Below are positions 7,674 through 18,067 of a stretch of 64,000 bases of DNA, one piece after another. The position numbers were made by a program, and so were the translations under genes. The notes beneath the pieces were generated by a model. The model did not search any database. It was not told the origin of the DNA and saw only the letters and a list, made by a program, of their open reading frames with translations. Source of the stretch: Acholoe squamosa (taxonomy: Eukaryota > Annelida > Polychaeta > Phyllodocida > Polynoidae); contig OX439043.1 of assembly GCA_949317995.1 (NCBI GenBank), forward strand, positions 2,782,501 through 2,846,500, written 5' to 3'. Numbering within the stretch: position 1 is the first letter of the stretch; the number at the start of each line of letters is the position of its first letter.

Positions 7674-10337
7674 TTGGCAACTGATGCTTCCAATGTGAGT
7701 TTAGGAGCTGTACTCTCACAGAGAGATAATGAAGGAGTGCTCAGACCAGTAGCCTTTGCAGGTAGAACCCTCTCCAAACATGAGAGAAATTACAATACCA
7801 CAGAGAGAGAACTACTGGGAGTAGTATATGGAGTATTACACTTCAGACACTACCTAGAAACTAGACACTTCCAATTATACACAGACCATGCAGCCCTAAT
7901 TCCACTATTAACCAACACAGGACTCACACATAGATGGGCCAGATGGGCTCTAGACATACAGCAATTTTCATTCACCATTCAACATGTGAAAGGTGATGAT
8001 AACATACCACCAGATGCTATGTCTAGAAGGGAATACCCAGATTCTGGACCCATGACTAACCCTCCACCCCCACCAAGGAGAGTTAGAGCAGCCAGTAGAA
8101 CCAAGTTTGCAAAAGTAACAAAGAAAGTACCATTCAAAAGGGATGATCCACCCAACACCATTGAAAGACCAGAGACACCCATTAGGGGTATCTTGAAACA
8201 ATCTACACACTATGTGTTTTGCCATTGTGAGAGAGAATACTCACAACTCTTTCCAGATAATGACTTCGAGCCTATTGAATTCTCATCACTCAATCAGATG
8301 CTGAAGGCAACTCCTAAGGAGCCACCCTTCACCCCACCTGTCTCAGATGATGAAGATTCAGAAGACACATTGTATGCTATTACTCAAGCAACTTCCAAAT
8401 CAGTCAGATTCTTTGAATCAATGCAGGGAGAGGAAACATCAAACCATTTGTGTCCTATGACCACACGCTCAAAGACTAGAGAAATGATTCAGGAGGGCAC
8501 ACCAAAGCCCCCCACACAATCACCAACTATTCTAAATGAGAAAAAGGTCACAGGAAACAAACCTACCAAAACCCCACCTGCCAGGAAAAATGTCACAAAA
8601 GACACTGCATCTAATAAATCAAAGAACTCTGAGAGACAGAAGAATGACAATAAGCAAAATGTGCCTTTAAGGAAAAAGGTTGCCACTCCCACCAAAGCGA
8701 GAATAGGCCCTCCAAAGGAGCCTACACACCAAAACAATAGTGACACACCCCAACAAAAGGCACAAAATAGGCCAATAGTCAATGAAAAAGAAAAAGAAAG
8801 ACACAGAATAAAACAACATGTGCTAGATATAAATCAATTGCTGGATCAGATTCCTGACACATCCATCTCAGGTACAAACCTTGGCTTGAAACAAAGGAAG
8901 GGCAAGGAACTATTGCCCCTCATACAATATCTTGAGGATGGGACCTTGCCTGCACCAAAAGCACAAGGAAATAGAATCATCACCCAAGGCCAGACATACA
9001 CCTTGGTAAATGGTACATTAGTCCATATATGCCCCATAAATTGGAGAAAAACCAATACTGTACCACTTCAAATTGTTATACCACAGCAATGGGTAACAAG
9101 TACACTACAGTATTTCCATGACTCACCTACTGGTTGCCATCTTGGCTCAAGTAGGATGATGTCAGCACTCCAACCTAGGGTATATTGGAAATCTATGCTA
9201 GCAGACACAACCAAATATGTTTCCACCTGCCACACTTGCCTCACAGCAAAAAGGCAAGTACACTCACACAAAACACCAATGACAGTGAGAGATTACATGG
9301 CTTCACCAATGAAGTTCCTGAACCTTGACGCAGTGGGACCACTTCCCACAACTGCCAGGGGAAACAAACATATACAAGTCTGCATAGATTATGCTACCAG
9401 GTATGCAACAGCTTGGGCTACCACTGACTTAAAAGCTGAAACGACAGCAGCAGAGTTCTACAAGAATATAATTTGTCATCATGGAACACCAGCCACTCTC
9501 CAGACAGACAATGGAACGTGTTATACAGGTGCAAAGTTCACTAAGTTAACTAAACACCTCATGATCAAGCATAAATTCTCCTCACCGTACAGGCCTCAAA
9601 GTAATGGACTTGTAGAGAGATTCAATGCTAGCATCGGCACAGCGCTCAGAGCATTCTGCTCAAAGCATCAAAACAATTGGGATTCATTTATTGAACCCAT
9701 AACCTTTGCATTAAACAACACCGAATCCCAAACCACAGGATTCATCCCTTTCTTCCTACTCCATGGAAGAAACGCAGCCACCCCAATGGACTTAGGGCTG
9801 GGAATACAGGAAGACATATCCACTGTAGCAGACCATGTAGCTAACATGATAACAAATCAAGATACCTCTAGGAGGAAAGCTATACAAAGGGTTGCCAAGC
9901 TACAGAAGGAAAGGAAGGATATATATGATAAGAAACTTACACCACAGGAAATCAAGGTCACCGACATGGTGTACCTGAACATACCAAGAATCCTGACCAA
10001 CACAGAGTGTAAGAAGCTTCAACCCCTTTTTATGGGACCATATGATGTAGTAGATAGACCTAGTTTGACAAGTGCCAAACTCAAAAACTTGGACACCAAT
10101 CTACTGGTGGCCAGACCTGTACACATAGACAGACTGAAAAAGGTTGTAGCTGTCAGGAACAATGAATTTTCACACAGGCTTATTCCACATGAAGCCAAAT
10201 ACTACAACAAAATTGTAAGAAACAAAAATGATATCACCCTTACAAGAGAAACCACAGGTATAGGCCCTATTAAGCCTAGGCCTGCACACCACATGTTAAG
10301 AAAAACATCTAAATGTGGTGCAGTTTCAAGAAATTAG
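7674..10337 (+). CDS. pol: pol: RNase H and integrase, longest intact frame of the element
   Basis: This is 887 codons from the first listed start; the frame is really open from about 7569. Residues 1-120 are RNase H (LATDASNVSLGAVLSQ with catalytic Asp; TERELLGVV with Glu; YTDHAAL with Asp). Residues about 130-385 form a Lys/Pro/Thr-rich insert I do not recognise. The integrase follows: the HHCC zinc domain (FHDSPTGCHLG, CHTC), and a catalytic core with LDAVGPL, TDNGTCY and SNGLVERFN, supplying D, D and E. A GPYDVV C-terminal domain comes next, ending in a short basic tail without a chromodomain. The integrase inserts the cDNA copy. All catalytic residues are visible, so this part could still be functional as protein. 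Confidence 0.9.
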   Translation: MATDASNVSLGAVLSQRDNEGVLRPVAFAGRTLSKHERNYNTTERELLGVVYGVLHFRHYLETRHFQLYTDHAALIPLLTNTGLTHRWARWALDIQQFSFTIQHVKGDDNIPPDAMSRREYPDSGPMTNPPPPPRRVRAASRTKFAKVTKKVPFKRDDPPNTIERPETPIRGILKQSTHYVFCHCEREYSQLFPDNDFEPIEFSSLNQMLKATPKEPPFTPPVSDDEDSEDTLYAITQATSKSVRFFESMQGEETSNHLCPMTTRSKTREMIQEGTPKPPTQSPTILNEKKVTGNKPTKTPPARKNVTKDTASNKSKNSERQKNDNKQNVPLRKKVATPTKARIGPPKEPTHQNNSDTPQQKAQNRPIVNEKEKERHRIKQHVLDINQLLDQIPDTSISGTNLGLKQRKGKELLPLIQYLEDGTLPAPKAQGNRIITQGQTYTLVNGTLVHICPINWRKTNTVPLQIVIPQQWVTSTLQYFHDSPTGCHLGSSRMMSALQPRVYWKSMLADTTKYVSTCHTCLTAKRQVHSHKTPMTVRDYMASPMKFLNLDAVGPLPTTARGNKHIQVCIDYATRYATAWATTDLKAETTAAEFYKNIICHHGTPATLQTDNGTCYTGAKFTKLTKHLMIKHKFSSPYRPQSNGLVERFNASIGTALRAFCSKHQNNWDSFIEPITFALNNTESQTTGFIPFFLLHGRNAATPMDLGLGIQEDISTVADHVANMITNQDTSRRKAIQRVAKLQKERKDIYDKKLTPQEIKVTDMVYLNIPRILTNTECKKLQPLFMGPYDVVDRPSLTSAKLKNLDTNLLVARPVHIDRLKKVVAVRNNEFSHRLIPHEAKYYNKIVRNKNDITLTRETTGIGPIKPRPAHHMLRKTSKCGAVSRN

Positions 10338-11064
10338 AAACATATTGAGATAACTAGAACATAAGATTTTCAAAATTTATTACAAATTCTTTTCAACCAC
10401 ACATAAGCATGTGTGACTGAAAATGGATTAATTATATAAAGCCATCAAATTTGTAGAAATATCAGTAGGTTATTACCACTGAAAGGTCAAAGACTGGGAC
10501 CCTCCAAGTAAAGCAGACATGAAGTCTAAGACGAGTAAGGGTAACACAATGGAGTGTCCAAAGCCTAATCCCCACATGAAAGAGCGCGCTATGCCAACAT
10601 AGCAGTCTATAGAGATCAATTGACCTTATAAGCTACCCTCAGACAACTGTCTAGACGGTCATGAATGACTGTCCTGGATGACAGGAGGAGCTAATTACCA
10701 GTACACAGACTACAAAATAGACCCCACAGTAGCAGACATTGGAGATCAGGTGCATTGACTCCAGAGAAACAATACCAGGCCCACAATGGATGTGGGTAGG
10801 GTAGGCTACATAAGAAGCACTGTGGACCATAGCCCACCATCAGTCTTCATCCAGCTGCAGTCTGGAACATAAGTCTACAGGACCCCACTTGGGAATTAGC
10901 CAGCCCACTTCTCCATTAGGAGAGACTGCACTAGGATAAAGAACACACCTACTTCACCTTCAACCTGACCTTACCATTTATTGGTCAATCTCTATAGACT
11001 CACCGGACATATTGCCAAGACAGCTCAATCTTGCAAAGGTACAGTTTGAACCACTTCATTAAAA
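10338..11064. other. Pol-env spacer, no gene seen
   Basis: About 730 bp between the integrase stop and the first env-like frame. No long frame and no clear splice acceptor consensus. Retroviral-type env is often expressed from a spliced subgenomic RNA, so a splice acceptor could lie here, but I cannot point to one. It may also include a decayed signal-peptide region of env. Confidence 0.5.
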
Positions 11065-11670
11065 GTGTTACACCATACACTTAGACTTTGCCAGCACCAA
11101 ATATTACAAATTTGCGAGACTTTAAACAGCAAATTTATTATTGCTTTACACAAGCACCATGGGAAGACTGAGAGTCCCATACTGCTTACTATGCTGTTAT
11201 TATATATAAGAGAACCCCTTGCTGCAGGGTATACCCCTGTAGTGATACAAAACATAGGAGTAGTATTCAAACCTAGCCCTCAACCTTTGGTCAATGGACA
11301 TACCACCACAACACTGTTGCTAGCTATTCCCTACAAGATACCTCGGGCACCCGTTACCCAAGGATCCATAAGGGATAGAATACTCCAGTTGACCACTCCT
11401 ACTCTACAAGGTCACACCTCTGGCCAAATTATCCAACAAGCCAAGGAGCTTGATACCTTGCTGGAAATTGCAGACAAGGAGATAAATGAAACCTTAGCCT
11501 CCATCAAATTGTTTTTATCTGACCCCATAAACACATTGGACAAGGCCAAAAGAGAGGCCATACTGGGTTTTCTAGCACCCCTGTTTCACAAGATCAGGAA
11601 GCAGCTAATCTCATTGAAAAGATCACAGACAGACAGGATAAGTTTGTTAAAGCATACATCCAAGATATGA
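11065..11670 (+). pseudogene. env: env, F-type fusion glycoprotein: N-terminal part with cleavage-like site
   Basis: About 201 residues. The end of the segment has a basic KAKR followed by a hydrophobic AILGFLAPLF stretch (about residues 161-174), placed as in baculovirus F and errantivirus Env, where cleavage releases a fusion peptide. A signal peptide is not evident; the frame probably lacks its true start (listed codon GTG). The frame stops within the ATGA overlapping the next segment at 11667. Assignment to the Baculo_F family rests on this layout plus the next segment; sequence identity is low. Confidence 0.6.
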
Positions 11671-12242
11671 AGGTACTGGACAGTACCATCAACACCATAG
11701 GTGACACCGTCAACCTATGGGCCTCTAACATGTCCAGGACTCTTGACTCATATTCAAGGCACGAGAAAACTCAAAGGGAGAAAATGCAAGTATTAAATGA
11801 TGCATTAATCATCATAGCAGCAAGAATGAATACAGTTCAATCACTGCAAAGAACCAATGCAGCCCTGAGGATGCTATCATCAGGAATCCTAACCCCTGAT
11901 ATAGTACCACCCTCAGACCTTGCTAGATACTTAATTGACATTAACAACAAACTTAGGATTACACACCCTGGAGCACAAGTTGCAATTAATGACTTAGATT
12001 TCTATTATTCTCAGAAGCTGACCTCATACACTTACTCAGCTCACCATATATATATTCATCTGGACATTATAATTCAATCTAAGTACTACCTTTACCTTCA
12101 AACTATACCAAATGATTACATCACCCATGCCTATAGACACACAGGAGACCCCCACCAGAGGAGTCACCAGATTGCAAACCACAACTGGGTTTTTAGCAGT
12201 ATCTTAGGACAAATCATTATTCATCGAATTGGACTCAGCTGA
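11667..12242 (+). pseudogene. env: env, F-type fusion glycoprotein: heptad-repeat and central part
   Basis: A long helical heptad region (about residues 1-75) is followed by a GILTPDIVPPSDLARYL motif. This 'G-x-L-x-P-x-x-x-PP-S-x-L' block is a strong signature of baculovirus F / errantivirus envelope proteins. A YYSQKLTSYTY stretch then leads to a hydrophobic strand (IYIHLDIII), again as in that family. The Cys-rich part that should follow is in another frame at 12229. In intact relatives the protein is a trimeric membrane fusogen. Confidence 0.7.
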
Positions 12243-12522
12243 TATGCAGGCATGTGAAGGTACTACAGTAAAAGTATGCAGAGATGTAAATGGTAGAATT
12301 TATAAGCACAGGACTACAGGCCCTGTAGCCATCTTTACTAACCAGGCTCAACAGATTAAGGAACATTGCAAGTTTACGGTTTCACCACTGCAAGCACCTA
12401 CCACCCATGCTATTTCCATTTCTGAAGATGAGTATCTGGTCACTACTAATGAACCCCATTACTTATCAACTGCCATGGTAAAACGTCTGAAACTCGAAAA
12501 GCCCAGTCCTACTCAATCATAG
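12229..12522 (+). pseudogene. env: env, Cys-containing domain fragment
   Basis: A 97-residue frame with spaced cysteines (ACEG, VCRD, HCKF) and an AIFTNQAQQIKEHC block, matching the order of the cysteine region that follows the central domain in F-type envelopes. The listed start is TTG, so it is an interior fragment. A stop at 12520-12522 separates it from the membrane-anchoring segment. Confidence 0.6.
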
Positions 12523-12578
12523 GTGTACCCTCTGGGTGCACAATCAGTGTAGGAGAATTTTCTCTTCCAAACACAAGG

Positions 12579-13691
12579 TTGCCCTGTAACTCAACCTTAT
12601 CATTTCATTACATTCTTAAGACAATTAATTTACCATTCATGGCAGCACTTAACCAGATTTCTGAAACCAAACCAGATGAAAGAGAGAATCTTCCAAATTT
12701 CCCAGTAGTAAACCTTTCTAGAACCCTAGACAGACTACAGAAAAATCCAATCATGGATGATATTACTCAACTAAATCTAGAGCCCTTTGCAAAAACAGTA
12801 TTAAATGATGCTTCCAACCTTGATAAGGCAATGGAGACACGTTACATAGAATCACACCTACGTAGAGTTACAGAGCATCCAATCTTCCAAAGCTTAGGAT
12901 TCATCTTAGAGATATCAGCTCACATTTTTATAGTATACATACTCCTCAAACTATACAGACTAGGAGGGACTGTAGCCTACCTGCCTACAGCCAAAGCATT
13001 CAGACTAGTCACCGAGCTGCCCCTACACAAATTGCTCCCAGATAAGAATCCTACCATATTTACCCCTACAGAGGAAACCCACACCCCTTTCCTCACAATT
13101 CAGGAAACCCACACCCTGATAATTGCTATATTATTCACCCTGACCATCTACTCAGCCTACAGAATAATGAAGTACCTTAAAGAATTTGCACAGACACACT
13201 GTGGTATGAAAAACATGGCCAAGCGCACAAATCCCACTATATATTTTAAAATATATTGTGGAGACTCAAACTTCCCGCTACCCTTGAGGCCAATACCACA
13301 TGAATTTGATGAGATTAAATCAGCAGCTGCCCCAACTTTTAAGGATATCGTGGTTAAAACCTTCCCACTACCTAAGGCTATATTTACCTGGAATGGACCA
13401 GCAGTTATAACAACACAGAGAGGAGAATTTGCTTATCACCTCCCTCAGGTGATACACCTACCTTGGCGCACTAGGTTCAGTACTATACCAGCCCTTAAAA
13501 ACAAAGGACTGTACTACTCCATGCTTCTCCAGAATGATTGTGGCACCAGCCTGGTGACCATGACAGCACTGGAAAATACAACAGATATAATTATTGATGA
13601 ACACCAGGAGGAGACCACAAGGTCAAACATGCAGACTATTGCTAATTTTCTAAACCACCAGCCCTCCCCGGTGACTGTGGAAACAGCCTAG
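12579..13691 (+). pseudogene. env: env, C-terminal ectodomain, membrane segments and long tail
   Basis: 370 residues. About 100 helical ectodomain residues precede a hydrophobic segment FILEISAHIFIVYILL (about residues 107-122). A second hydrophobic segment, LIIAILFTLTIYSAY, lies near residues 183-197, and about 170 polar residues follow. One membrane anchor is expected for an F protein. The second segment and long tail are unusual and might represent a captured or extended cytoplasmic region. The stop TAG is at 13689-13691. Confidence 0.6.
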
Positions 13692-13771
13692 ACTGCCCAC
13701 AGCCTAGACTGCCCCCAGTCCACCACCAGGAGATACTATACCAGGAGACAGATTTCAGAACTTTTCGGACA

Positions 13772-13803
13772 ATTGGCTGGCCCTGAAAAGGGCCTTTTTG
13801 GTA
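13772..13803 (-). promoter_or_regulatory. Histone-mRNA-type 3' stem-loop motif (minus strand)
   Basis: On the minus strand the sequence reads GGCCCT-TTTC-AGGGCC, a 6-bp stem with a UUUC loop, with CCAAAAA before and AGCCA after. It matches the metazoan replication-dependent histone 3' end consensus in stem, loop and both flanks. No histone coding sequence lies upstream on the minus strand: the 60-75-codon frames at 13819-14036 do not resemble any core or linker histone. It is either coincidence, a relic, or a processing signal borrowed by another transcript. Confidence 0.45.
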
Positions 13804-14047
13804 TTGGGTTTTAACACCCTAGGTCAGACAGCATGATTTCACCAGAGAGCCTCGGGCTCCACGACAGCAGGACAGCAGGGGCTTGATCCATAGAGATGGC
13901 CGTGATCTCGATCCCACTCGATCAAGCGGGCCTCCAACGATTCCAGGGCATACTCCGCCGCACCAAAGGAGTCCCCGGAAACGGTAAAAATCGAGTAAAC
14001 AGACGGCCATGAGATAATCCTACAGGACTCGCTCACACGGCCCGAGA

Positions 14048-14398
14048 TTGAAATTCATGGGCCAGGACCCTAAATTTGTAAGGGCCCTGGCCAAGAGTGC
14101 CAAAGTGGCCCCCCGGCACAATGCAGAGTCCAGAAAGTACCGGCAATGGTACCTAACTGACAATGATATCTCCATGATCACAGATTTCCCTGTAGTTCCT
14201 TATAAGGTACCCAAAACGAAGGGCTTGGCTAGCCTCCACCCTGGCCCTAGCCAAACTGCCCACTGTCATCACCTGAGATACAGGCAAGTCAAGAATTGCT
14301 TGATGATGAGCCATGGTGTACGAGGTAGGAACTACAGTGAAACACTGATACCCAAAACCAGCCACTCCCTCCTTTTATGGACCCACCCACCACCCTGA
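14048..14398 (+). other. Unassigned 116-codon open frame
   Basis: It starts with ATG. The first 60 residues are plausible protein (basic helix, then YRQWYLTDNDISMITDFP), and the rest is His/Ser/Thr/Pro-rich without clear structure. No family recognised. It could be a relic of another element nested in the 3' region. Confidence 0.2.
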
Positions 14399-15169
14399 AC
14401 TGTTCACTGATACCACTGACACCAGGCTAGGCACTGCCACAGCCACATGTCAAAATCTGGCACCTAACACCTCAAAGTGCCACCACTGTATGAGCACATC
14501 AAGGCGAGATTAGACATCTCACACCTGACACACCTCCACTGTCAATGAAATTATCTAAGTATTGAAAATTAATTTAGAGAAAAAAAAATATATATATATA
14601 TACACAGCCACTTGTTGATGTATAATATGAAAATCATTGGTATTCTCACAAAATCTTGATGATTAATGCGTGCATACACGCGCAAATTGTACTAAGTAAT
14701 TTAGAAATTGTACAAATCTAAATAATATACATGAATGCAAGGTAGATAACTAGGACAGTTTTGTACCACATTAGCACTTGTATACTATGCCAAGGTTTAC
14801 TTAAAGCAACACACTTTAGGTAACCAAGAAATTATTGAAAATGAATTATGTGAAAAGTATAAGAAAATCTTATACACAAAAAAAAAGAGATATATTCAAA
14901 ATGACTCGCGAAAAATGTTGATACTTTATGACGTAATAATCTTTTTCAGACCTGTATTCAGGAAGCATACCGGCGGTATGCTCCTTAAATGCAAGGGAAA
15001 AGTCAATTAAAGCAGCGGCCCACTGTCGAAATTGCCAATTAATACACCCATATAGCAAAATTGCAGAGTAACTCAGAGACAAACAAGTCTATTGTACATA
15101 AAGTACTTCGTTTTTCCGGCCCTTGGAAAAATTTGTCTCAAGAAAAGAATCCCAAAATTGTATTTCATG

Positions 15170-15430
15170 TACCAAGATTGTATATTTTTACTCAATTGCA
15201 CACTAAATTATATGTTTGCACCAAAATTGTACATTTGTACCCAATTACACGCGAAATTGTATGTTTGCACACTAAAATGTACATTTGTACTCAATTGCAC
15301 GCCAAAAAAAATGTATGTTTGCACACTAAATTGTCGTTTGTACCTAATTACACGCGAAATTGTATATTTGCATACAAAATTGTACGTTTGTACCCAATTG
15401 CACGCTAAACTGTAAGTTGCACACTAGATT
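15170..15430 (+). repeat. AT-rich degenerate tandem repeat, unit about 50 bp
   Basis: Repeated phrases of the form 'ttgtacatttgtacycaatt' then 'acacgcgaaattgtatgtttg' recur about five times. The open frames across it are a by-product. Confidence 0.7.
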
Positions 15431-15962
15431 GTACGTTAGTACCAAAATTGTATGCCATAATTAGATATTTGTATGTTGTACATAAATTTGTAATTTTTGT
15501 ACCCCAAAATTGAAAATGTATAGGCAGATATAACATTTACATAAGAAATAAGGCAACTTCAAAGCCATGTTGTAAGTCAAGCACACTTAAGTCTGTTTGG
15601 CATCCAAAAAGTTGCACAATTTATGGTCAAATAAGCTAGAATTAAGGAAATGTATTTTTACCCAAAAAGAAAAGGATGTTATACATAATGACAAACCCTA
15701 TTACTTCAAATCCTCTTACATATGGTATGTAACTGCAAATCAGGTAAAAATATATATTGCACATTCCCTCTGCGAAATGACGGAGTTTCGCCTTCCTTAG
15801 GGGGACGGGGAGTATTCTATCATATACCATTTTATTATTCCAATGATCTTAACATATTACTGTATTAATCAAAGAATATATAAGAAATTAATACAGTGAA
15901 TGTCTATAAGAGCGTTCAGGCTCTACTGAACACCAGCTAGGTCAGATATACATAAGTTAGAA

Positions 15963-16057
15963 CATCAAAGAGACCGCCCTCATGGTCCACTGCACAATAT
16001 AATGTCTTTAAGAGTCAAAGAGACCGCCCTCATGGTCCAGTGCACAATATAATGTCT
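15963..16057 (+). repeat. Direct duplication of about 47 bp
   Basis: The phrase 'aaagagaccgccctcatggt' and the following 25 bp occur twice back to back. A related pair ('tcatgggtgcctgagcacc') follows at 16079-16130. Confidence 0.7.
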
Positions 16058-16767
16058 TGTAGGTGAATGCAACCGGCCGTCATGGGTGCCTGAGCACCGC
16101 TGACGCCATCATGGGTGTCTGAGCACCCAAGAACTGAACAATAGGTTACATAAGTAACAACGCCATACCCTTCCGGTCGCTCTAGCGCCATCCAGAGCAA
16201 CCCAGGTCAAATATGAAAGCAGTTATGTAACGGCCATAATTAGACGGTCAAAATGAGCCAAGATCAAGGCCCAACTCCCATTATTAAGGAAGTTATGCAA
16301 CTGGTAAGGCTTCGACCTCCGAATGTGCTACAGACAAACCAGAGCAAGTTACGTGCCTAGAAAGTAGGCAGTGGTAACTTGACATATTCAACTCTGCGCA
16401 TGCGTAATATGAAGGTTGTATACACGTAAACGACCGAGATATGAAGGTCGGAACATGCCAAACTGACCGAGACAATGGGGGACACAGCGGTGTCCATGAG
16501 GGTCCTTTGTGCGCCCACTGAGACATGAAAGACCCCCCTCTAACAACCACAGACTAAGGCAGATGCCACTGGCTCCAGTCAGTCTGAGGGACCAAGCCAG
16601 GAAATGGTACTTATACACCTGGCAAGCCCCTCTAGAAATCAGAATCTCCAGAACCACCACTGAGGTAACATATCCAGTTCAGCTCTCCTACTGCCTGCTA
16701 TAGCTCTGCACTATGCTGGGTTAGACTATGCCAGACAGGCATAGGACTACCCCCTCTAGTGGCCCTC

Positions 16768-16769
<2 letters not shown>

Positions 16770-16799
<30 letters not shown>
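16770..16799 (+). repeat. (TTA)n microsatellite
   Basis: About ten TTA/TAT units immediately left of the shared LTR segment. It marks where similarity to the 5' LTR begins and may be the site of a deletion or recombination. Confidence 0.9.
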
Positions 16800-16800
<1 letters not shown>

Positions 16801-16805
16801 ACAGG

Positions 16806-17040
16806 TGGAGTGGAACAGAACTTTATACTTTATAACCAATTGTATAATTACTGTGTGTGGAAATTACCTGCATATTAACATTTGTATTATGGATACATAA
16901 CATGTTCTGCCTAAGCTGAATAAACCAGTGATTACTGGAATAGCACTAATAAGAGCTTGATATTCTTACTCTCTATATACGACTAGTCATATGATATTTC
17001 TCATATGACAACTTGATCATGCACAATTACTAGTATGACA
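16806..17040 (+). repeat. 3' LTR, U5-side portion
   Basis: Nearly identical to 3411-3647 and ending in the same TATGACA. The upstream U3/R part has no recognisable match to the 5' LTR. Either the right LTR is mosaic, or this is an independent LTR fragment of the same family. Confidence 0.8.
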
Positions 17041-17494
17041 CTAGCATTTGGATCTAAAAGGTTTAAGCATGTGATCAAGCAATGGCTGCCTCCATTGAAC
17101 AACTTGTTTGATGCTATACAAAGGTAGGGGAGGGGTCTTTCTTTTCTATTGTTCAGATTCCACTAGTCACTAGGTGCAGTCAGTAGTTTATACTTGCAAG
17201 CATATGAATTCTATGAGAATAAGCACAATAATTTTTTTAACTAGCGGCCTTTTTGGCCTGACCAGGTCCACCTGCGCCCTACCTCCAGCCAAAACCTATC
17301 TGTTTTAAGTGTCACCGGCGAAAAAGGGCAGGTTTGAGGAGAAATGGATCGAAATAAAGGGTTTTTTGGGAAGCGGGGGCAGACGCCAGTCTAGGCACTG
17401 GCAGGTCTTGATAAAAATGGGGATCAAAATCTCAATGCACAAGTAGACAAACCCTCAAGGTACCGTATCTCACCACAGATCTAGGGTCTATAGA
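17041..17494. other. Spacer between LTR and LINE, no gene seen
   Basis: About 450 bp. Contains GGTCCACCTGCGCCCTACCTCC and a Lys/Gly-coding-like stretch near 17300 that could be a decayed upstream part of the LINE ORF1, but no frame is open. Confidence 0.4.
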
Positions 17495-17767
17495 ATGGGA
17501 AGCCATGACGGAGAAAGAGACAAGAAAAGACCAGTCATGTTAAAATTAAAAGCAATGAAGCAAAAGACAGATATTTTCAAGGGTTTGAAAAATCTCAAAG
17601 GCCTAGATGAATGGAACTCAGTTCATGTAAATGATGATTTGTCAGTCGCAGACCAGAGGAAACAGCGAGAATTAAGACAGCGCGCAGGATATATCAGAGA
17701 CAAAGGAGGCAAAGCACAACAAAGAGGTATGTCAATACTAGTGAAAGGCAAGAAATACACACGCTAA
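17495..17767 (+). pseudogene. LINE ORF1-like C-terminal domain
   Basis: 90 residues from an ATG. The pattern KRPVMLKLKAMKQKTDIFK, then LKGL..., then HVNDDLSVADQRKQRELRQRA, resembles the C-terminal RNA-binding domain of L1/L2-type ORF1 proteins and the related ORF1s common in invertebrate LINEs. In intact elements it binds LINE RNA as a nucleic-acid chaperone. The N-terminal coiled coil is missing. A NADAR-like frame follows 28 bp downstream, and the LINE RT tail after that. Confidence 0.65.
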
Positions 17768-17795
17768 AGTAGAGAGACTACCACAAGGTTATAGG

Positions 17796-18056
17796 ATGAG
17801 TGACTGCAAAACTAGACGTACCAAGGATGGATGGGCTTTTCATGGACCAGCCTCATTTATGTCGAATTTTCATCCTGTGGATATTTTGCATAACAATCAT
17901 TTATTCCCTAATGCTGAAACCCTGTATCAATTCCAGAAGGCATTGATATGTCAACAACAGCAAGTAGCGGTTGACATACTGAACTGGAATAATTCCAAAT
18001 CAGTCAACAAGAGGATCTACACAATTTTGAAGCATGGTGCTACAAGAATAGATTAA
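17796..18056 (+). pseudogene. NADAR-like (YbiA family) domain within the LINE
   Basis: 86 residues from an ATG. FHGPASFMSNFHPVDIL, then LFPNAETLYQFQKALI, follows the NADAR pattern (a 'SNFxP' loop, then 'E..YQ..KA'). NADAR proteins act on ADP-ribose-type or riboflavin-pathway N-glycosidic substrates. The domain is cut after about 75 residues, where full-length members have about 150, so activity is unlikely. Its position between ORF1 and the RT remnant suggests it was the C-terminal extension of ORF1 in this LINE family. That placement is my inference. Confidence 0.5.
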
Positions 18057-18067
18057 CTATAAATATT

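Larger units (their letters stand above)
13692..16805. other. Long non-coding 3' region of the Gypsy element or nested insertions
   Basis: About 3.1 kb without a recognised gene. It holds a histone-like stem-loop on the minus strand (13779-13794), an unassigned 116-codon frame (14048-14398, plus), AT-rich sequence with a TA run near 14590, a degenerate tandem repeat (15170-15430), a duplicated 47-bp segment (15963-16057) and a TTA microsatellite (16770-16799). Part may be U3/R of a 3' LTR unlike the 5' LTR; TACTTATACACC near 16607 could be a TATA region. Confidence 0.5.
2862..17040 (+). mobile_element. Gypsy (Metaviridae) retrovirus-like element with F-type env, frame-broken
   Basis: The order is LTR, PBS, gag, protease, RT, RNase H, integrase, an env-like reading region, a long non-coding stretch, and an LTR 3' portion. 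The protease-RT-RNase H-integrase order and the chromodomain-less integrase C-terminus fit Metaviridae, and the env segment places it with env-bearing Gypsy lineages. At least seven frame breaks make it non-functional as read. LTR parts shared by both ends (3411-3647 and 16806-17040) differ at only a handful of positions, so insertion is recent despite the frame breaks. The left limit is approximate because the LTR 5' end was not duplicated in a recognisable form at the right end. Confidence 0.8.

Noticed and set aside
13819..14036. Histone gene upstream of the stem-loop
   Set aside because: Neither minus-strand frame shows any histone-fold or histone-tail sequence.
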